Assembly: GCA_963281255.1 (NCBI GenBank)
Contig: OY725490.1
Span: 4,588,001-4,652,000 of the forward strand
Length of the DNA: 64,000 nucleotides
Direction of reading: 5' to 3'
Source: Aphrocallistes beatrix
Lineage: Eukaryota > Porifera > Hexactinellida > Sceptrulophora > Aphrocallistidae
The notes under the pieces were generated by a model that made no database searches, was not told the DNA's origin, and worked only from the letters and a program-made list of their open reading frames with translations. Shown here in pieces: positions 20,036 through 31,856 of this stretch. Numbering within the stretch: position 1 is the first letter of the stretch; each line of letters starts with the position of its first letter. Position numbers and translations under genes: made by a program.

Positions 20036-20554
20036 TATGCTTGAAATAATATACTATTTATTATTTCAACTTTGTAATCAATGCTTTGGGTTTCTGAAGT
20101 TAAGCTAAGCTAAGTTAAGCTCAAGCTTGAATATATTTATAGTTATTGAGTTTATGCTTCTAAAGGGGTGTTTTGTCCGATTTCTTTGCATATTTGATCA
20201 TAAATTTTGAACGGATGCTATAAATTGGAAATTTCTATCTTTCTAATAATCACCCTGAGTCCTACGTGACATTTACTATTCTAAAATACTCTCTCATCAT
20301 TAAAGAGATAAATTAACACAAATGTAGACAAAATTCCCAACAAATTTCGAATTCCTCCTCTTCTGAAGCCTGTAGGGTGATGTTAAAGTGTAAATGATGT
20401 GGTTTAATGATCAAATAATTATTTTTAGGTCAAGCCGGTTCATTTCTGGGATCGCCAAGTGAGTAGTACCAAAAGTTGAAAAATCGATCTACCCTAATTT
20501 GTACACACATTCCAGGGTTTTCAGAGAAAGGTAATCTGACCAAGTTGAGCTATA

Positions 20555-20822
20555 TCCTAGTAATTGTAAGTGCTAAACACTAATAAATGATGTCATATGA
20601 TAGGTAATAGGCGACTTCCTATTCATTAATGATATATTTTATACGCCTAAATATAATAGTTTTGCAGTTATGGGCCAATATGTTATCAAAGTGTATTAAC
20701 CGATAACTGTAAAACTATAATACTAGTATTTATGCATATATATGATATTATTGGGGAATAGCAAGTCCCCAATTGCATATCATGCGACATCATTTATTAA
20801 TGTCTAGCACTTACTTTAATTG
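20555..20822. repeat. Fold-back palindrome, about 268 bp
   Basis: The arms AAGTGCTAAACACTAATAAA and (reverse complement, right side) AAGTGCTAGACATTAATAAA open a long imperfect palindrome whose centre lies near 20,690. The arm text 'gataggtaataggcgacttcctatt' resembles the inner parts of the fold-back elements at 27.3-28.3 and 60.9-62.3 kb, so it may be a decayed relative. Confidence 0.65.
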
Positions 20823-20891
20823 AGATGTAGCCGTGATTGTGGACTCGATTGTGAAGACATAGTATATACATTATATACATATATATATGCA

Positions 20892-21369
20892 CAGTACCCA
20901 GACAAAAGTATTTGCAAACTTCATTATCTCACGTGCTTTTAATACTAAAATGGGTCTATTTATGAAGATTAAAACTCCGAAACGGTAAGTGATACAACTA
21001 ATCGAGTTTCAGATTCGAAATCTTCGCATTCGAATTAGTTATTGTAAGATATTTCTAATCAATTATTAATTCCCAATGTTTTTATAATTATCAATCACTG
21101 CCACCTTGTGCCACATATGTCCCTTTTTATCACTATACATTATGGTGATGTACTACCTCTTGTGTCACAGGTTGATAATTTACTCATTGGGTTGAGCAAT
21201 TTATTAGAAATATCCTACAATAACTATTTCGAATGCGAAGATTTCGAATTTGAAACCCGATTAGTTGTATCACTTACCGTTTCGGAGTTTTAATCTTCAT
21301 AAATAGACCCATTTAGTATTAAATCAACGTGAGATAATGAAGTGTGCAAATACTTTTGTCTGGGTACTG
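20892..21369. mobile_element. Palindromic Tc1/mariner-type MITE
   Basis: Inverted ends are CAGTACCCAGACAAAAGTAT, and the whole 478 bp is a long imperfect hairpin. The right flank is TA; the left has decayed to CA. Its interior (GATTCGAAATCTTCGCATTC, then the CCACCTTGTGCCACATATG block) is shared with the MITEs at 41,733 and 59,451. Confidence 0.85.
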
Positions 21370-21390
21370 TATATATATATATATATAATG

Positions 21391-21800
21391 TATATAAACG
21401 CTTCGCTTGCAAAGAAATATAATGTTAGTAGTCTAGACTTCAAATCCGAGGTGTATATTAATATCCTTAATGAGTGTCTCCTTGAAGTTGCCAATTTCTT
21501 CTACACAGATGGTTGGATCTTACTGGAAGACAATTCGCTAATTAACCTTTCGAACCTGAGTAGAGAAATCTTCCAAAAAGATACTGGTTTTAGACTGGTC
21601 AAGCAATTCTCCAAAAAAGATCCCATTAAAAACTTATGAGCAGTTCTGAAGATTCGATTATTGAAGAGATACATAAGTTGCAAGAGGAACTTTGCGAAAA
21701 AATAGTACAAGAGTGGGAGTCTTTCACTCCAGATTTTCCACAAAATTTTGTCTTCTTGATGAAGAAGCCTTAAGATGTGCTTAAAAGTGAAAAGCGAGAT
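21391..21800 (+). pseudogene. Tc1-like transposase C-terminal fragment
   Basis: The 21,337-21,639 frame reads YINILNECLLEVANFFYTDG, WILLEDNSLINLSNLS and a degraded form of the 'PAYSPDLNPIENLW' block (QFSKKDPIKNL followed by a stop). The second catalytic Asp is present in LEDNS; the third acidic region is destroyed. Translation continues poorly to about 21,800. It is related to the remnant at 43,080-43,720. Confidence 0.7.
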
Positions 21801-22074
21801 GATTAATTACTGATTATATATTCTATTTTCAATACTACTCTATGTATTTAACAATCTAACATTGCAATAACGATAGTTGATAGATTAGCTTGCGCTAAAA
21901 GTAATCCAGAAAAAATCCCCTCACAGACTGGCCAGAAGTGTGCTTCCACATTCCTTCGATGATCACACAATACATGTCATCAGAGGAATTTGGAATCACA
22001 CTTCTAGCCCGTCTGTGAGAGGCTTTTCTTACAACAATTAAAGTCTGTAGGATCAAAATTGTGGATGTAAATTT

Positions 22075-22330
22075 TGGCTGTGTCATCATGATGACGTCAG
22101 CATAATTAATTGGCATAGTTTTGTGTAGTCATCTACACTGAACACTTTCCTCAACATATGTTTATTTCTATTTCTTATCATTTTAAACTCTATTAGCCAT
22201 TTATAATTATTGCTGTGTCATCATGATGACGTAAGCCTAATTAATTAGGATAATTTTGTTGAGACATCTATATTGAACACTTTATTGAACAATTGTTTAT
22301 CTCAAACTAATAAAATTTGAGCTCTAATAG
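22075..22330. repeat. Two-unit tandem repeat, about 135 bp, with TCATGATGACGT
   Basis: GCTGTGTCATCATGATGACG opens two consecutive units (about 22,078 and 22,213), each continuing with 'taattaatt...gaacacttt...caa.tgttta'. A third, degenerate start (GGCGATGATGACGTGAC) follows at about 22,350. Confidence 0.75.
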
Positions 22331-23155
22331 GCATTTATCATTAAAATTAGGCGATGATGACGTGACAAAATTTTTAACCACAAATTGCTCAGAGGTCCTA
22401 TGTCCGATGGATCTAGAAATTAAATTGGTTTTAGAGGGCCTCATATTTCACCAGTGTTACCAATCTAAAGTTTCTAGCTCTAGGTTTTGTGCAATTTGCA
22501 AAAGAATGAAATCGCAAAATGCTACGTAATGATGCTGATTTAGCATATATTGAAAATCGTATGAGTAGGTGCACATCTGCATATATGTCCGCAGCTTCAC
22601 AGAAGATTTCATATCTTTTAAACTCTGGTCTGTGCACCACTGCGGCCGGTCCTACACCAGCACTCATTTAGTACTGTGCTACTATATTATTATATCTGAT
22701 CATTGATCCAATATAATAATATAGGAAGCACACTAAAAATACCCCAAAATTGTGAAATAGACTGTAGATGGATTTCGAGAGAATATAATATTGATATAAG
22801 AACGTTTGGTACTAGAGTAGGGATATGGAGTAACCAGCTGAGATGTTGTTTGGGTAGGAATGGAGGGCAAGCCGGAATAGATTTGGGAGAGAAGAAAGAT
22901 ACATGAGTGGAAGATGTGAAGATTGCTAACCTATTTATACCAGAAGAAGAAGAAGTGGGAGTGAAGAGAGAGCTGCTTATTTATAGAAGAAAGTAGAGAT
23001 GGTTGAATAGGCATATATATAGTAGGGCAGGATGAAAGAAGAAGAAGAGCAACCAGGTTTGATTGTGGGTTAGTAGGATTGAGAAAAGCCGGGATGGTTG
23101 TTGAAGATAAGTGAATTGAAAACTGCAGTGCAAATTTTACCATTAAACTGGTCAT
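22331..23155. other. Unassigned region with purine-rich tract
   Basis: No coding motif recognised. From about 22,790 to 23,110 the plus strand is strongly purine-rich (many AGAAGAAGAAG-type runs), unlike the surrounding A/T-balanced DNA. A short palindrome, ATATTATTATATC and its complement, flanks 22,705. Confidence 0.5.
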
Positions 23156-23159
23156 GGCT

Positions 23160-23250
23160 TACTATATATAGTAAACCATGAACTGGTTTAAAACAAGTAT
23201 TTCGTATATAGTAAGCCATGAACTGGTTTAAAACAAGTATTTTCGTATAT
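23160..23250. repeat. Short direct duplication
   Basis: CCATGAACTGGTTTAAAACA plus flanks occurs twice in tandem at a spacing of about 42 bp. Confidence 0.8.
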
Positions 23251-23589
23251 TACTTATTATTATCTTTTAAAACTATACAATTCTGAGATTTATTATTGGG
23301 TCATTCCCCCCATTAATAAATCTTTTTATGAAATCGGCTGGAAATTTTTATCAATATCTCAGAATGGCTTTAATATTTGCTTTTGAGTTATATCACTAAG
23401 GAAAAAAACAGTATTTATTGCACATGGCTTTTGAAAATCCCCCTGCTGAAAAGTTTGTAATATGTTTATTTTTTATTTGGACATTTACGTCACAGCTCCC
23501 AAAAATCATCATAATGTAAATATTTACTCACCAATCGTGCCAAACTTGTACGAACTTGTTTATACAAATATCAAGTAATTTTTGGTCAA

Positions 23590-24090
23590 AGCTCTAGACA
23601 ATTTCTCTTACTAGAACAGTAGGATTGGTGATCGTTGGGGAATTTCAAGAGCAGGCAAGAGAGTTGCCTGAGATCAGGATTGATAAACATTATGATTCAT
23701 CTATTTGTTTTCACCATGAACAAACATATTTCTCCAAATACTCAAATTGGCAATTATAATGGTGCAAACCGTGGAAATTGCATAAAAAGTCTATCTTGCG
23801 CTCTGTTACTATAAAACCATATAGGTTTATTTGATACTGTTAAATTTCGCCCAGTTTTCGAAAAGTATTGTAATATACCAGTTAATCCTAGTCAGAAAAT
23901 GTGCCCTGATCGCTATCAAAAGTTGGTGATTTTATCTGAACAAATGTGTGAATCCCAATCAGAAGACTCATTGGAACTTGACAATACTGACATTGAGGTT
24001 AACGAGAAGAACAAAAAAGGTTGTATTAATGAGGGATGAATAGTTAGGTTGGAGCGGAAAATTTATTATTGAAGCGAAAGTTGAGAAAAT
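23590..24090 (+). pseudogene. N-terminal fragment of the SFSGPIGK-type family
   Basis: In shifting frames the plus strand reads CFHHEQTYFSKYSNWQ, CKPWKLHKKSILRS, then PVNPSQKMCPDRYQKLV and an acidic tail, SQSEDSLELDNTDIEVNE. This matches my memory of the N-terminal Cys/His-rich segment of the same uncharacterised family as 15,955-18,130 (pattern C..H...Y..R, C.P...HKK, PGQK.CP.C). At least three frameshifts are needed. The rest of the protein does not follow. Confidence 0.5.
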
Positions 24091-24175
24091 TCCAGCAGTT
24101 TCTTATTAAACTATTTCGAGCTTGATCGGTGTAAATCAAGAAGATCTTGGTTTGAATGTGAAAATATTTAATATA

Positions 24176-24668
24176 CAGTAAAACCTCTAAAAAGTGAACA
24201 CCGTTTGGACCAGAAAAAAATGTTCACTTTTGAGAGGTGTTCACTTTTCGTGATTTATCATAAGTTAGTCTGTATAGTATGAAATTATGAATGACCAGAT
24301 TTGTCTAAAGATATAATGTATAGGAGCAATTTGTTATGCTTTCAATGTTTAGATAAATGTGTGAAGTCCTAAACAGAAAGAGGGCTTCTTATTTATGATG
24401 AATTCCTATCCAGAATTTACTTTTAATATTAACTCTAGCCTATTATATAATGAAGCCACCGAATATGTTCACTTTTTAGAGGTGATATCCAATGCAATTT
24501 GGTCAATTGGGACCAGATTAGGTGTTCACATTTCACTTTTCAGAGGTGTTCACAAGTTGGAGGTTAATTAATATGTAACAGAATGGGGAAAATTTGGGAC
24601 TGAGAAAAAGTGTTCATATTTTGGAGGTGTTCACTTGTTAGAGGTGTTCACTTTTTGTGGTTTTACTG
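24176..24668. mobile_element. pogo/Tigger-like MITE, TA duplication
   Basis: Starts CAGTAAAACCTCTAAAAAGT and ends with a near complement, GTGGTTTTACTG, flanked by TA on both sides. The interior repeats GTGTTCACTTTT several times. Ends of the CAGT..AACCTC type with TA duplication are typical of pogo-like elements. There is no coding capacity. Confidence 0.85.
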
Positions 24669-24678
24669 TAGTAACTTT

Positions 24679-24718
24679 TAAAGGCCCCCTGTGCCCCCCC
24701 CCACCTTAATCCGCCACT
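24679..24718 (-). mobile_element. Solo hAT-type terminus
   Basis: On the minus strand this reads CAGTGGCGGATTAAGGTGGG, a terminus shape common in hAT elements, followed by a C/G run. No partner end was found. Confidence 0.5.
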
Positions 24719-24724
24719 GTATAT

Positions 24725-24820
24725 ATATATAAAATTGACAAATTTGATGATCTTTCGAGTGATATTCGATTATAGCAGGAAAGCAGACGTTTTAGAGATG
24801 CTGTCTACTATTAACTTATA
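24725..24820 (+). mobile_element. Helitron-like internal fragment
   Basis: Matches the block 'aaattgacaaatttggtgatttttcg..cgatatcgattata..gacgt.ttagagatg' of the family. Both ends are missing. Confidence 0.65.
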
Positions 24821-25506
24821 TATATTAATTGTTGTTTTTGTTTGGTTTATATTGTATTAACTTTAGGGTTATAGAGTCATCTGCAGAACCAACACTTTAT
24901 CCTTCTATACCGAGGATTCAGCGATAATCAACTTTATTGAGCATCACAGGGTGTTATGCACCGAGCTTTACAAAGTAAACCCTATTTTATGCACCATTCC
25001 TGTATCACGGCTGAAAATAGATGCTCTATGTGCGAGGACAAGTTTTCACTTCTTTTTTTGTCTAAAATCTGTTTTTTCGAAAATCTATCCTTAGGTGAAT
25101 TTGTCATTTTAAAATGCTATTGACAATAAAAATAGATTCGTTTTTAACATTATTTAGCTGGCAAAAATTGGGTATGAATACTTTTGGTGAGGAGCTATTC
25201 CCATTTTAAGCTAATGTATAGATTGCACAATGAAATGACTCCACAACTAGAGCCTGAATCTACTATTAAATTTTTGTTAAGTCTCAAGTTTGTAACTTTT
25301 ACCTGTAGAATGCCAACTGAGTACAGTGTACACGATATCGCTGATGTCTCCCAGCTATTGTATATGTCAGTGAAGCTATAAAAGTGTGAAGCCATATACA
25401 TGCTCGGCATTTTACAGTTAAACTGTTGAAAGGGGTATCAATTGTCACGGTAACAATTGTCTTTTTAGAGTTGTGCACTTATTCTATTATAGACTAAGAT
25501 CACATA
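24821..25506. other. Spacer, nothing recognised
   Basis: Only short frames without motifs (for example 25,184-25,381). No repeat ends seen. Confidence 0.4.
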
Positions 25507-25538
25507 TCCTTACTATTAAAACTCGATTAATGTTTGTG

Positions 25539-25605
<67 letters not shown>

Positions 25606-26092
25606 CGAATTGATTGGAGAAACTCCAAAGCACATAAAGCTGATTTTTGGCATGTGGGAGTCTTTTGGCTATGGCTCCACTAAGTTCTGAGCTCAGATGA
25701 AAATGTTGACTCATCATGGAATTATAACGTCATTGTCACCTTTTTATAATTATGAATTTCAGTTTTTCGACCATAACTCAGCCATTTTAGGTGATAGAAG
25801 GCTAAATATTTAATTGAGTGTGTAGATTATTATACCTCATAAATGATGCAACTATCATCGAAAAATGACGGCTCATCACTTTGTTATGACGTCATCATTA
25901 CTCATCAAAATTTTATATATTGACAAATTTGGTGATTTTTCGTGCGATATCGATTATAATATTAGGACAGACGTATTTTGAGATGTTATCTCCCTTATAA
26001 TTAATCAATGTGACCCCAGGCGTCCGTAGGGCGCCTCCGGCGGACACAAAGTGTCCACCAGCCGCGCAACACAAGGAAGCGAAGCGTGCTTG
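25507..26092 (+). mobile_element. Helitron-like copy H5, complete, with (TA)n expansion
   Basis: Starts TCCTTACTATTAAAACTC after A and ends GAAGCGTGCTTG before T. A (TA)n microsatellite of about 60 bp (25,545-25,602) has grown at the usual short TATATA site near the 5' end. It carries one intact TTATGACGTCATCATTA and one decayed site (TATAACGTCATTG). Confidence 0.9.
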
Positions 26093-26559
26093 TCCTATGT
26101 ATATAATAGTATAAGAAACACGATAAAAATTGAATTTTAATATATTTTGATTGTTTTTTTGTTTTAGCAGCTAATAAGACATAATGAATTTATTTCAAAT
26201 TTTTTTTCATTACTAGATAAAGATTAAGCTTTACCGGCTAATATGCACCTTAATCTAAACTATGCACTTTATTGGCTAAAGTTTTATCGCAGTTTTAATG
26301 TCAAAATTAAAAATTGAAAAGAAAATATGCTTCGAACTTGAATGATGTGGAAATTAGTAGTTTCTCATAAACTCCATCAATCTCCTTTGGATCCTTTTTT
26401 TGAACTGAAATGCCCACTTGGCTCAATAACTTTTAATACAAATTTTGACAAATTTCCAACTTCCAATCCTTGGTACTAGCAAATCTCAAAAGGTATCTAT
26501 TATATCAAACGAAACTGTGGTCAAATGATGCACCATTATCTCCTCTACGAAATTCCTGA
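26093..26559. other. Spacer, nothing recognised
   Basis: AT-rich, no supported feature. Confidence 0.4.
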
Positions 26560-27200
26560 TGGATTTTTTGAAGCCTTTTTCAAAATGTTATACAAGTTTG
26601 GCCATTAGTTCTGTCCCATACTTTAATCCACTAGCTTTGATTTATTTTGGTGCATTATCTTTCAAAAGTAATAAAAAGAAGAGACTGAGGGGAAGCAAGG
26701 GTGTCATTGACCGGTTCGCTACCGAAGGCCTCGATCATGTCTTGTTTTCAGATAAGAAATTTATCTACAGTAAAGGAAGCTTCTAATCAACAAAACAATA
26801 GAATATTGTCTTCTACAAAGTCTACGTTCGCCGTAGAGCATAGATATGTTTAAAGAGTAAAGAAACCACTTTCTTTAATGGTTTAGGCTGGAATATTATC
26901 CCATCTGGTTTCAAAGGTAATGTTCTGACTTGCCAAAAGCTTGTTCTAAAGCCTATAATCAAAATCTTTTCAAGTCGATGTTTAACAATGGATCACTTTT
27001 GTTCCAATAATACGGTTCCCTGCTCATACAGCCAATACAATTCAAACCTTCGTACAGAAATTCCCGATTTTATTTGCAATGAGGAATGGCTCCATCTTTT
27101 TCCGAACTTTAACCCTTTAGACTTTTCACTTTGATCAATATTAAAGACAATGAATAAATTTTATAAGGATTTGGAGGCTCTGAAGGGATTGTAAACACGT
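26560..27200 (+). pseudogene. IS630/mariner-type transposase pseudogene
   Basis: Plus-strand frames give GLDHVLFSDKKFIYSKGSF (first catalytic Asp, after which FT-D-EK would be expected), then SGFKGNVLTC.., a degraded second-Asp block near 27,020, and IPDFICNEEWLHLFPNFNPL with the NPLDFSL third-acidic block (27,060-27,130). Several stops and frameshifts are present, with no terminal repeats found. It is the same broad group as 4,236-4,800. Confidence 0.7.
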
Positions 27201-27310
27201 GCTGTATAAACCAAATCCTTCAAATCACATTGGAAACGGTTCCTACAGGACTAAAGGGTAGATATATTGAACAAGCATGATCTAATAACATCATAATAAT
27301 GTGTTCTACC

Positions 27311-28349
27311 ATAGCCTACTCTAATAATGCCTCACAGTAGACTGAAAATCATGGGCTAGGGATGAAGTAATAGCCGAATGGATTAATACACGATTAGCCT
27401 AAAATCGTTAACAATGCAGAATAGGCATTAAGAAAGTATTACCAGCATATATAAACATGGCATCAAAGTACATATATCCGTTGGAAAATTTCGATTAGTC
27501 ATCATATCATTGCGCAATAGGTCATTCTAAGGACAATTTTAGCGATTTTCTAAGCTGTTTTAACCCTATTTCTAAATGCTATTAAGGTGTGATTTTTGTG
27601 TAGAACCAAGATTAGTACAAGGTGATTTGAAAAATTTAGAAATTTTCAATGGAATGTTGTTACATTCCTACGTTGCTATGGTCAAGCATCTTGGTCAGTT
27701 TGGGCCATTTCATGCAAACTGTAATGATTAGAGCTCCAAAGTTGATCGTGTTTGATAGGCAATGGACTACTTCCTATTAGGTGATAATACAACTTTAACT
27801 TCTAAATTCAACGAGTTTTGAGTTATGGGTTGATTTTAAGAATGTGCCCAAAACACTAAAATGTAGCATTACTCTGTAGTCTGTGAATTTAGAAGTCAAA
27901 TTTGTATTATTACTTAATAGGAAGTACCCAATTGCCTATCAAATACGATCAAATTTGAAGACCTAGTTCTTACAGTTTGCAGGATATGGCTCAAACTGAT
28001 CAAAATGCTTTAACATAGCAACGCAGGAATGTAACAACATTCCATTGAAAAATTCTAAATTTTTAAAAAGATCAACTCGAACTAATCTTAGTTCTAATCA
28101 AAAATTATACCTTAACACCATTTAGAAGTAGGCTTAAAACAGCTTAGAAAATTGCCAAAATCCTCCATATAATGACCTGTTGCGCAATGATATGATGACT
28201 AATCGAAATTTTGACAACGGATATATGTACTTTGATACCATGTTTATATATGCTCGTAATACATTCTTAATGCCTATCATATATGATCCTTTCGGCTATT
28301 ACCGCATCCTTGGTTATTTTACTGTGAGGCATTATTAGAGTAGGCTATC
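27311..28349. mobile_element. P-related fold-back element FB1, duplication GTTCTACC
   Basis: The ends are ATAGCCTACTCTAATAATGC and the complement of it, flanked by GTTCTACC at 27,303-27,310 and 28,350-28,357. Eight-bp duplications and the (C)ATRGCCTACT end match P elements P1 and P2 in this window. The entire 1,039 bp is an imperfect palindrome (for example TGCGCAATAGGTCATTCTAA near 27,510 pairs with about 28,170). No ORF. It is probably moved by P-type transposase. Confidence 0.88.
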
Positions 28350-28359
28350 GTTCTACCTT

Positions 28360-29560
28360 ATTGTGTTTTAAAATTTTAAGTCAGTATATCGATTATACAG
28401 TGAGCATAACTAATGCACAGAAAAACTAGGAAGGATCATTGTCGATGATTGTACCGTCTTGTGATGTTACTGTAGAGCTGCACTGCTTAAAAAGAACTGA
28501 CGGATTGCTGCAGAAGAAGTATGTATTGCTAAAATAACTCCAGAGAGAATGCCGAGTGCCGTTTTCAACTGATCTCTGGAACGATTACTTTCAAAGAGAG
28601 TTCATATCTGGATTTGAATCTATACTGGATTGACAATGAATATCTCAACCAAGTTCTTGGATGTCTCATTTAAAGTGCACCATACTGGCGAGCATATTCT
28701 AGACAATCTCGGGAGCAACTGTGGAAATATGGGTTCATTTGGGATATTACAAGATGCAATATGGCTTACAACGAACCGTGACTCCAACATTGAGTATCAA
28801 CTCTTTAGGAAAGGACCTTTGATATTGCCAGAGGATGAACAAATCTATTTTGTTGTTACTGGTTGCCTTGCATAATTTCAAATACATGGCGGACATGTGG
28901 AAGAGAGTAAGAAACTTACGCTACATTGCGTTTTACTAATGTCCAATCGGGGAATCCATCTATGTTCTCCGGATTCCAATAACTTTAACATACTAAATAC
29001 TTTGAAAATACAACCATGTGCGCTACCCACTTGTTGGTCGCAAAGCTTTAGAAATAGGTCGCGGGGAAATTTACTTTATTAATTAAACTTCTATGCAATA
29101 ACTATTCATAGTTTTTGTCTGATGTTCTTATTAAATTTGGTTGAGTTTTGAGTCACTTATAGACCTAATTAATTAGTACTATTTGCAAGCTGTATTTGGA
29201 TTTATATGACATAGTATTGTTGATTAAAATAATTTAAAAGGCACATCAACGTGTGATTTCATATGAATTAACCAAACCTAGAAAAGTATGACATTGTTTC
29301 TATGCTTGGAAGGTGTGAAATTTAAAATCGACGGCAAAGCCAAAATATACACTTTTGAAAGTGGGCCCTAATCTTAAATGAAAATTGTACCAAATTTCAT
29401 TCCTGTACCATGAAATGCACAATTCCTTTCTACTCAGCTGAACTAATAGTAGTCATGGATATTTTACTTATTTAATTTATTTGCATAATAAAGTATTGTT
29501 ATAATTTCGTTCTAAGATCCTTTTACATCTTACTATGCCCTAACTTAATACACGGCCGTA
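28360..29560. other. Unassigned region
   Basis: Holds an 81-codon frame (28,630-28,875, plus) beginning MTMNISTKFLDVSFKVHHTG, with no recognised motif. Otherwise I see no repeat ends or hairpins. Confidence 0.4.
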
Positions 29561-29639
29561 TATATCACCGACAAGGCATGAAAATAGGAGGCCGATTTTA
29601 ACACAGTTCAAATTATAATTATTGCGATAAATCAAAAAC

Positions 29640-30475
29640 CGTATGCGATAGAACTTTGAACTGTATTATTACCATATATAAACATCATATCAGAGTATGC
29701 AATTCAGCTGTCGAAAATGTGACATGTCGTTTTGTTATTGCGGATTACGCTCTTTTTAAAACAAAAATTGCTGCTTTTCTAGTTCATTTTAAAAATCGTC
29801 ATCTGATTTTTTTATGCTTGATTTTCTGTTCGGGCAACAATATAAAGGCCTAAATTTAAAATATCCGAAAATCTTAATTGGAATGTCTATGCATTCCTCA
29901 GCTGCTATGGAAACTCAAAATAGAATCTTTACGCAAAATCAAAAGGTATAGCTTGTAGACACTAAGAAATACCATTCAATCCTCAAGTATTACTTACTAT
30001 ATGAAAATAATACTGTTCGCGTGATTATTTTCAATATTCACTGAGTTATCTAGAGTTATCAAGATCTATAGAGAGTTAATGAGGTGTGATAAATTCTAGA
30101 TAGATCAAAGATTGTTGAAAATAAACACTTGAACAGATTTATAATCATATGGGAAATACTATCTTGCGGATTGATTGGTATTACTAGTATTTAGTGTCTT
30201 AGCTTCTACGAGCTATTCCTTTTGTTATAGCTTTAACATTCAACTTTTTATTTCTATAGCAATTGAGGAATGCAGAGAAAATTCCAATTATGATTATCAG
30301 ATTTGCCTTCCTATTGTTTTTCTATCAAAATGTAAGTTAGTTGTGCAGATAACGATGTATAAAATTACCTAGAACAGCAGCATTTTCGCGCTGTAAATAA
30401 TCTATTAGCGGAATCATTCAATGACATCAATATTTTGACAGCTGAATTGCATACTCTGATATGATGTTTGTACAG
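29640..30475. repeat. Decayed fold-back, probably P-related (FB3)
   Basis: AAACATCATATCAGAGTATG (29,680) has its complement near 30,450, and AAAGGTATAGCTTGTAGA (29,943) pairs with about 30,215. Inner text such as 'ggaatgt.tatgcattc..cagctgctatggaaac' resembles FB1 and the 60.9-62.3 kb element. Clear outer ends and a duplication were not found. Confidence 0.55.
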
Positions 30476-30699
30476 TTCGTCTGAAATTAGGGTAGTGGAT
30501 TAAAACAGGTGTGATTCAACATCTATGTTAAGATTGATTACTCTTTTGAAGACAAATATTAATTCTGGACTCCCTCTATAATGGAGAAACTGATGTATTG
30601 CTAATAAATTATTTCTGGTCATTTCCTTTGACACATAACCGAATTCTTTTGCTCATACTTAGAAAATGACTGTAAAAAGTGAGGATTAAATGTGTCCCA

Positions 30700-31480
30700 T
30701 ACCTCCAGAATACCTTGCTTCAAATGATTTGTGGTGGTGAGTCTCTTTTTGGTGAGTCATTCTTCATTACAGCCCAAAGATTTTCAATTGGGTTGAGATC
30801 GGGGCTATTGGACGGTTTGTCAATCTGATTGGGGACAAATTCCTGTTTCCAATCCTCTGCTGCCTTTCAAGTGTGGATAGGACTGTTTTCCCCTCGCAAT
30901 ACCCATTGATTTCCAGATAAGGCATTAGCTTCCTTTATAAAAGACATTTAAAACGGTTTTATATCGTTTCTGTTTGAAGTTTTTGGTGAAAGTTTTGAGG
31001 TCCGTTTTACCCATTATCGAAATCTCACCCCAAATATGGTGTTTCGATGGATTTTGAAAGCTGGCAGATTGATGGGCTGTCCTTTCTTTGTCCACACTTA
31101 GATCTTGCCAGTATTCATCCATAAAGAGCGTTCATCAGTAAAGAGCACTTTAGACGAGTCCTAGCACCTCATTTTCAGATCCCATTCCTTTCGCTTAGCA
31201 ATATGGAGAGGGGACAAGGCGGGAATTCTGAATGCCTAGCGATATTGTAAGCGTCTCCTCTTCATTTCCTCCTATGTTGTACTTTTGGCAACTGGGGTGC
31301 TCAATTTTGCTCGACACTCATTCAGGGTGATCCTTGGATTGTGTAGAACTAGAGCCATAATCCGGTTCCTATCACCTTTGTGCAATTTAGGAGGTCAACA
31401 TGCTCCTTTCTTATGAGTCAAACTTTTTTTGTCAGAAACTGTCTCGATATTTCAGTCTCCTTTGTTATCCCAACTTCAAA
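30700..31480 (-). pseudogene. Tc1-like transposase pseudogene
   Basis: The minus strand reads LFMDEYWQDL (first Asp region), HHIWGEISIMGKTDLKTFTK, FKQKRYKTVLNVFYK, then, in another frame, NSPIHT (the second Asp of QDNSPIHT is altered), VPNQIDKPSNSPDLNPIENL with the third acidic block, and WAVMKND. An N-terminal block can be followed to about 31,440. Stops and one frameshift make it inactive. Confidence 0.85.
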
Positions 31481-31484
31481 TTTT

Positions 31485-31815
31485 TTAAATTTTGATACGT
31501 AATGATGACGTCATAACAGAGTGATGTGTCTTCATTTTTGATGGTGGTTATATCATTTGTGAGGTATATTAATATACACATTCTATTAAAACTTCAGCCA
31601 TCTATTACCTAAAATAACTGAGTTATAGTAGAAACTAAAATTCTAATAATAAAAAAGGTGACAATGACATCATATTTCGATGATGAGTCGACATTTTCGT
31701 CTGAGCTCAGAACTTAGTGGAGCCTGGTCGAAAAGACTCCCACATGCCAAAATCAGCTTTCTACGCCTTGCAGTTTCTACAATCAATTTGTTATATATAT
31801 ATACACAAACATAAA
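31485..31815 (-). mobile_element. Helitron-like partial copy H6
   Basis: The minus-strand central and 5'-proximal parts of the family (GATGACGTCATAACAGAGTG, then the 'cccacatgccaaaatcagc' block). Both termini are missing. Confidence 0.8.
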
Positions 31816-31856
31816 TTTATACACGAATTTATGTATATGCATTGAGTTACTAGGTC

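Noticed and set aside
25545-25717. ORF of repeated Ile-Tyr at 25,487-25,717 and 38,847-39,068
   Set aside because: Translation of (TA)n microsatellites inside Helitron-like copies, not genes.
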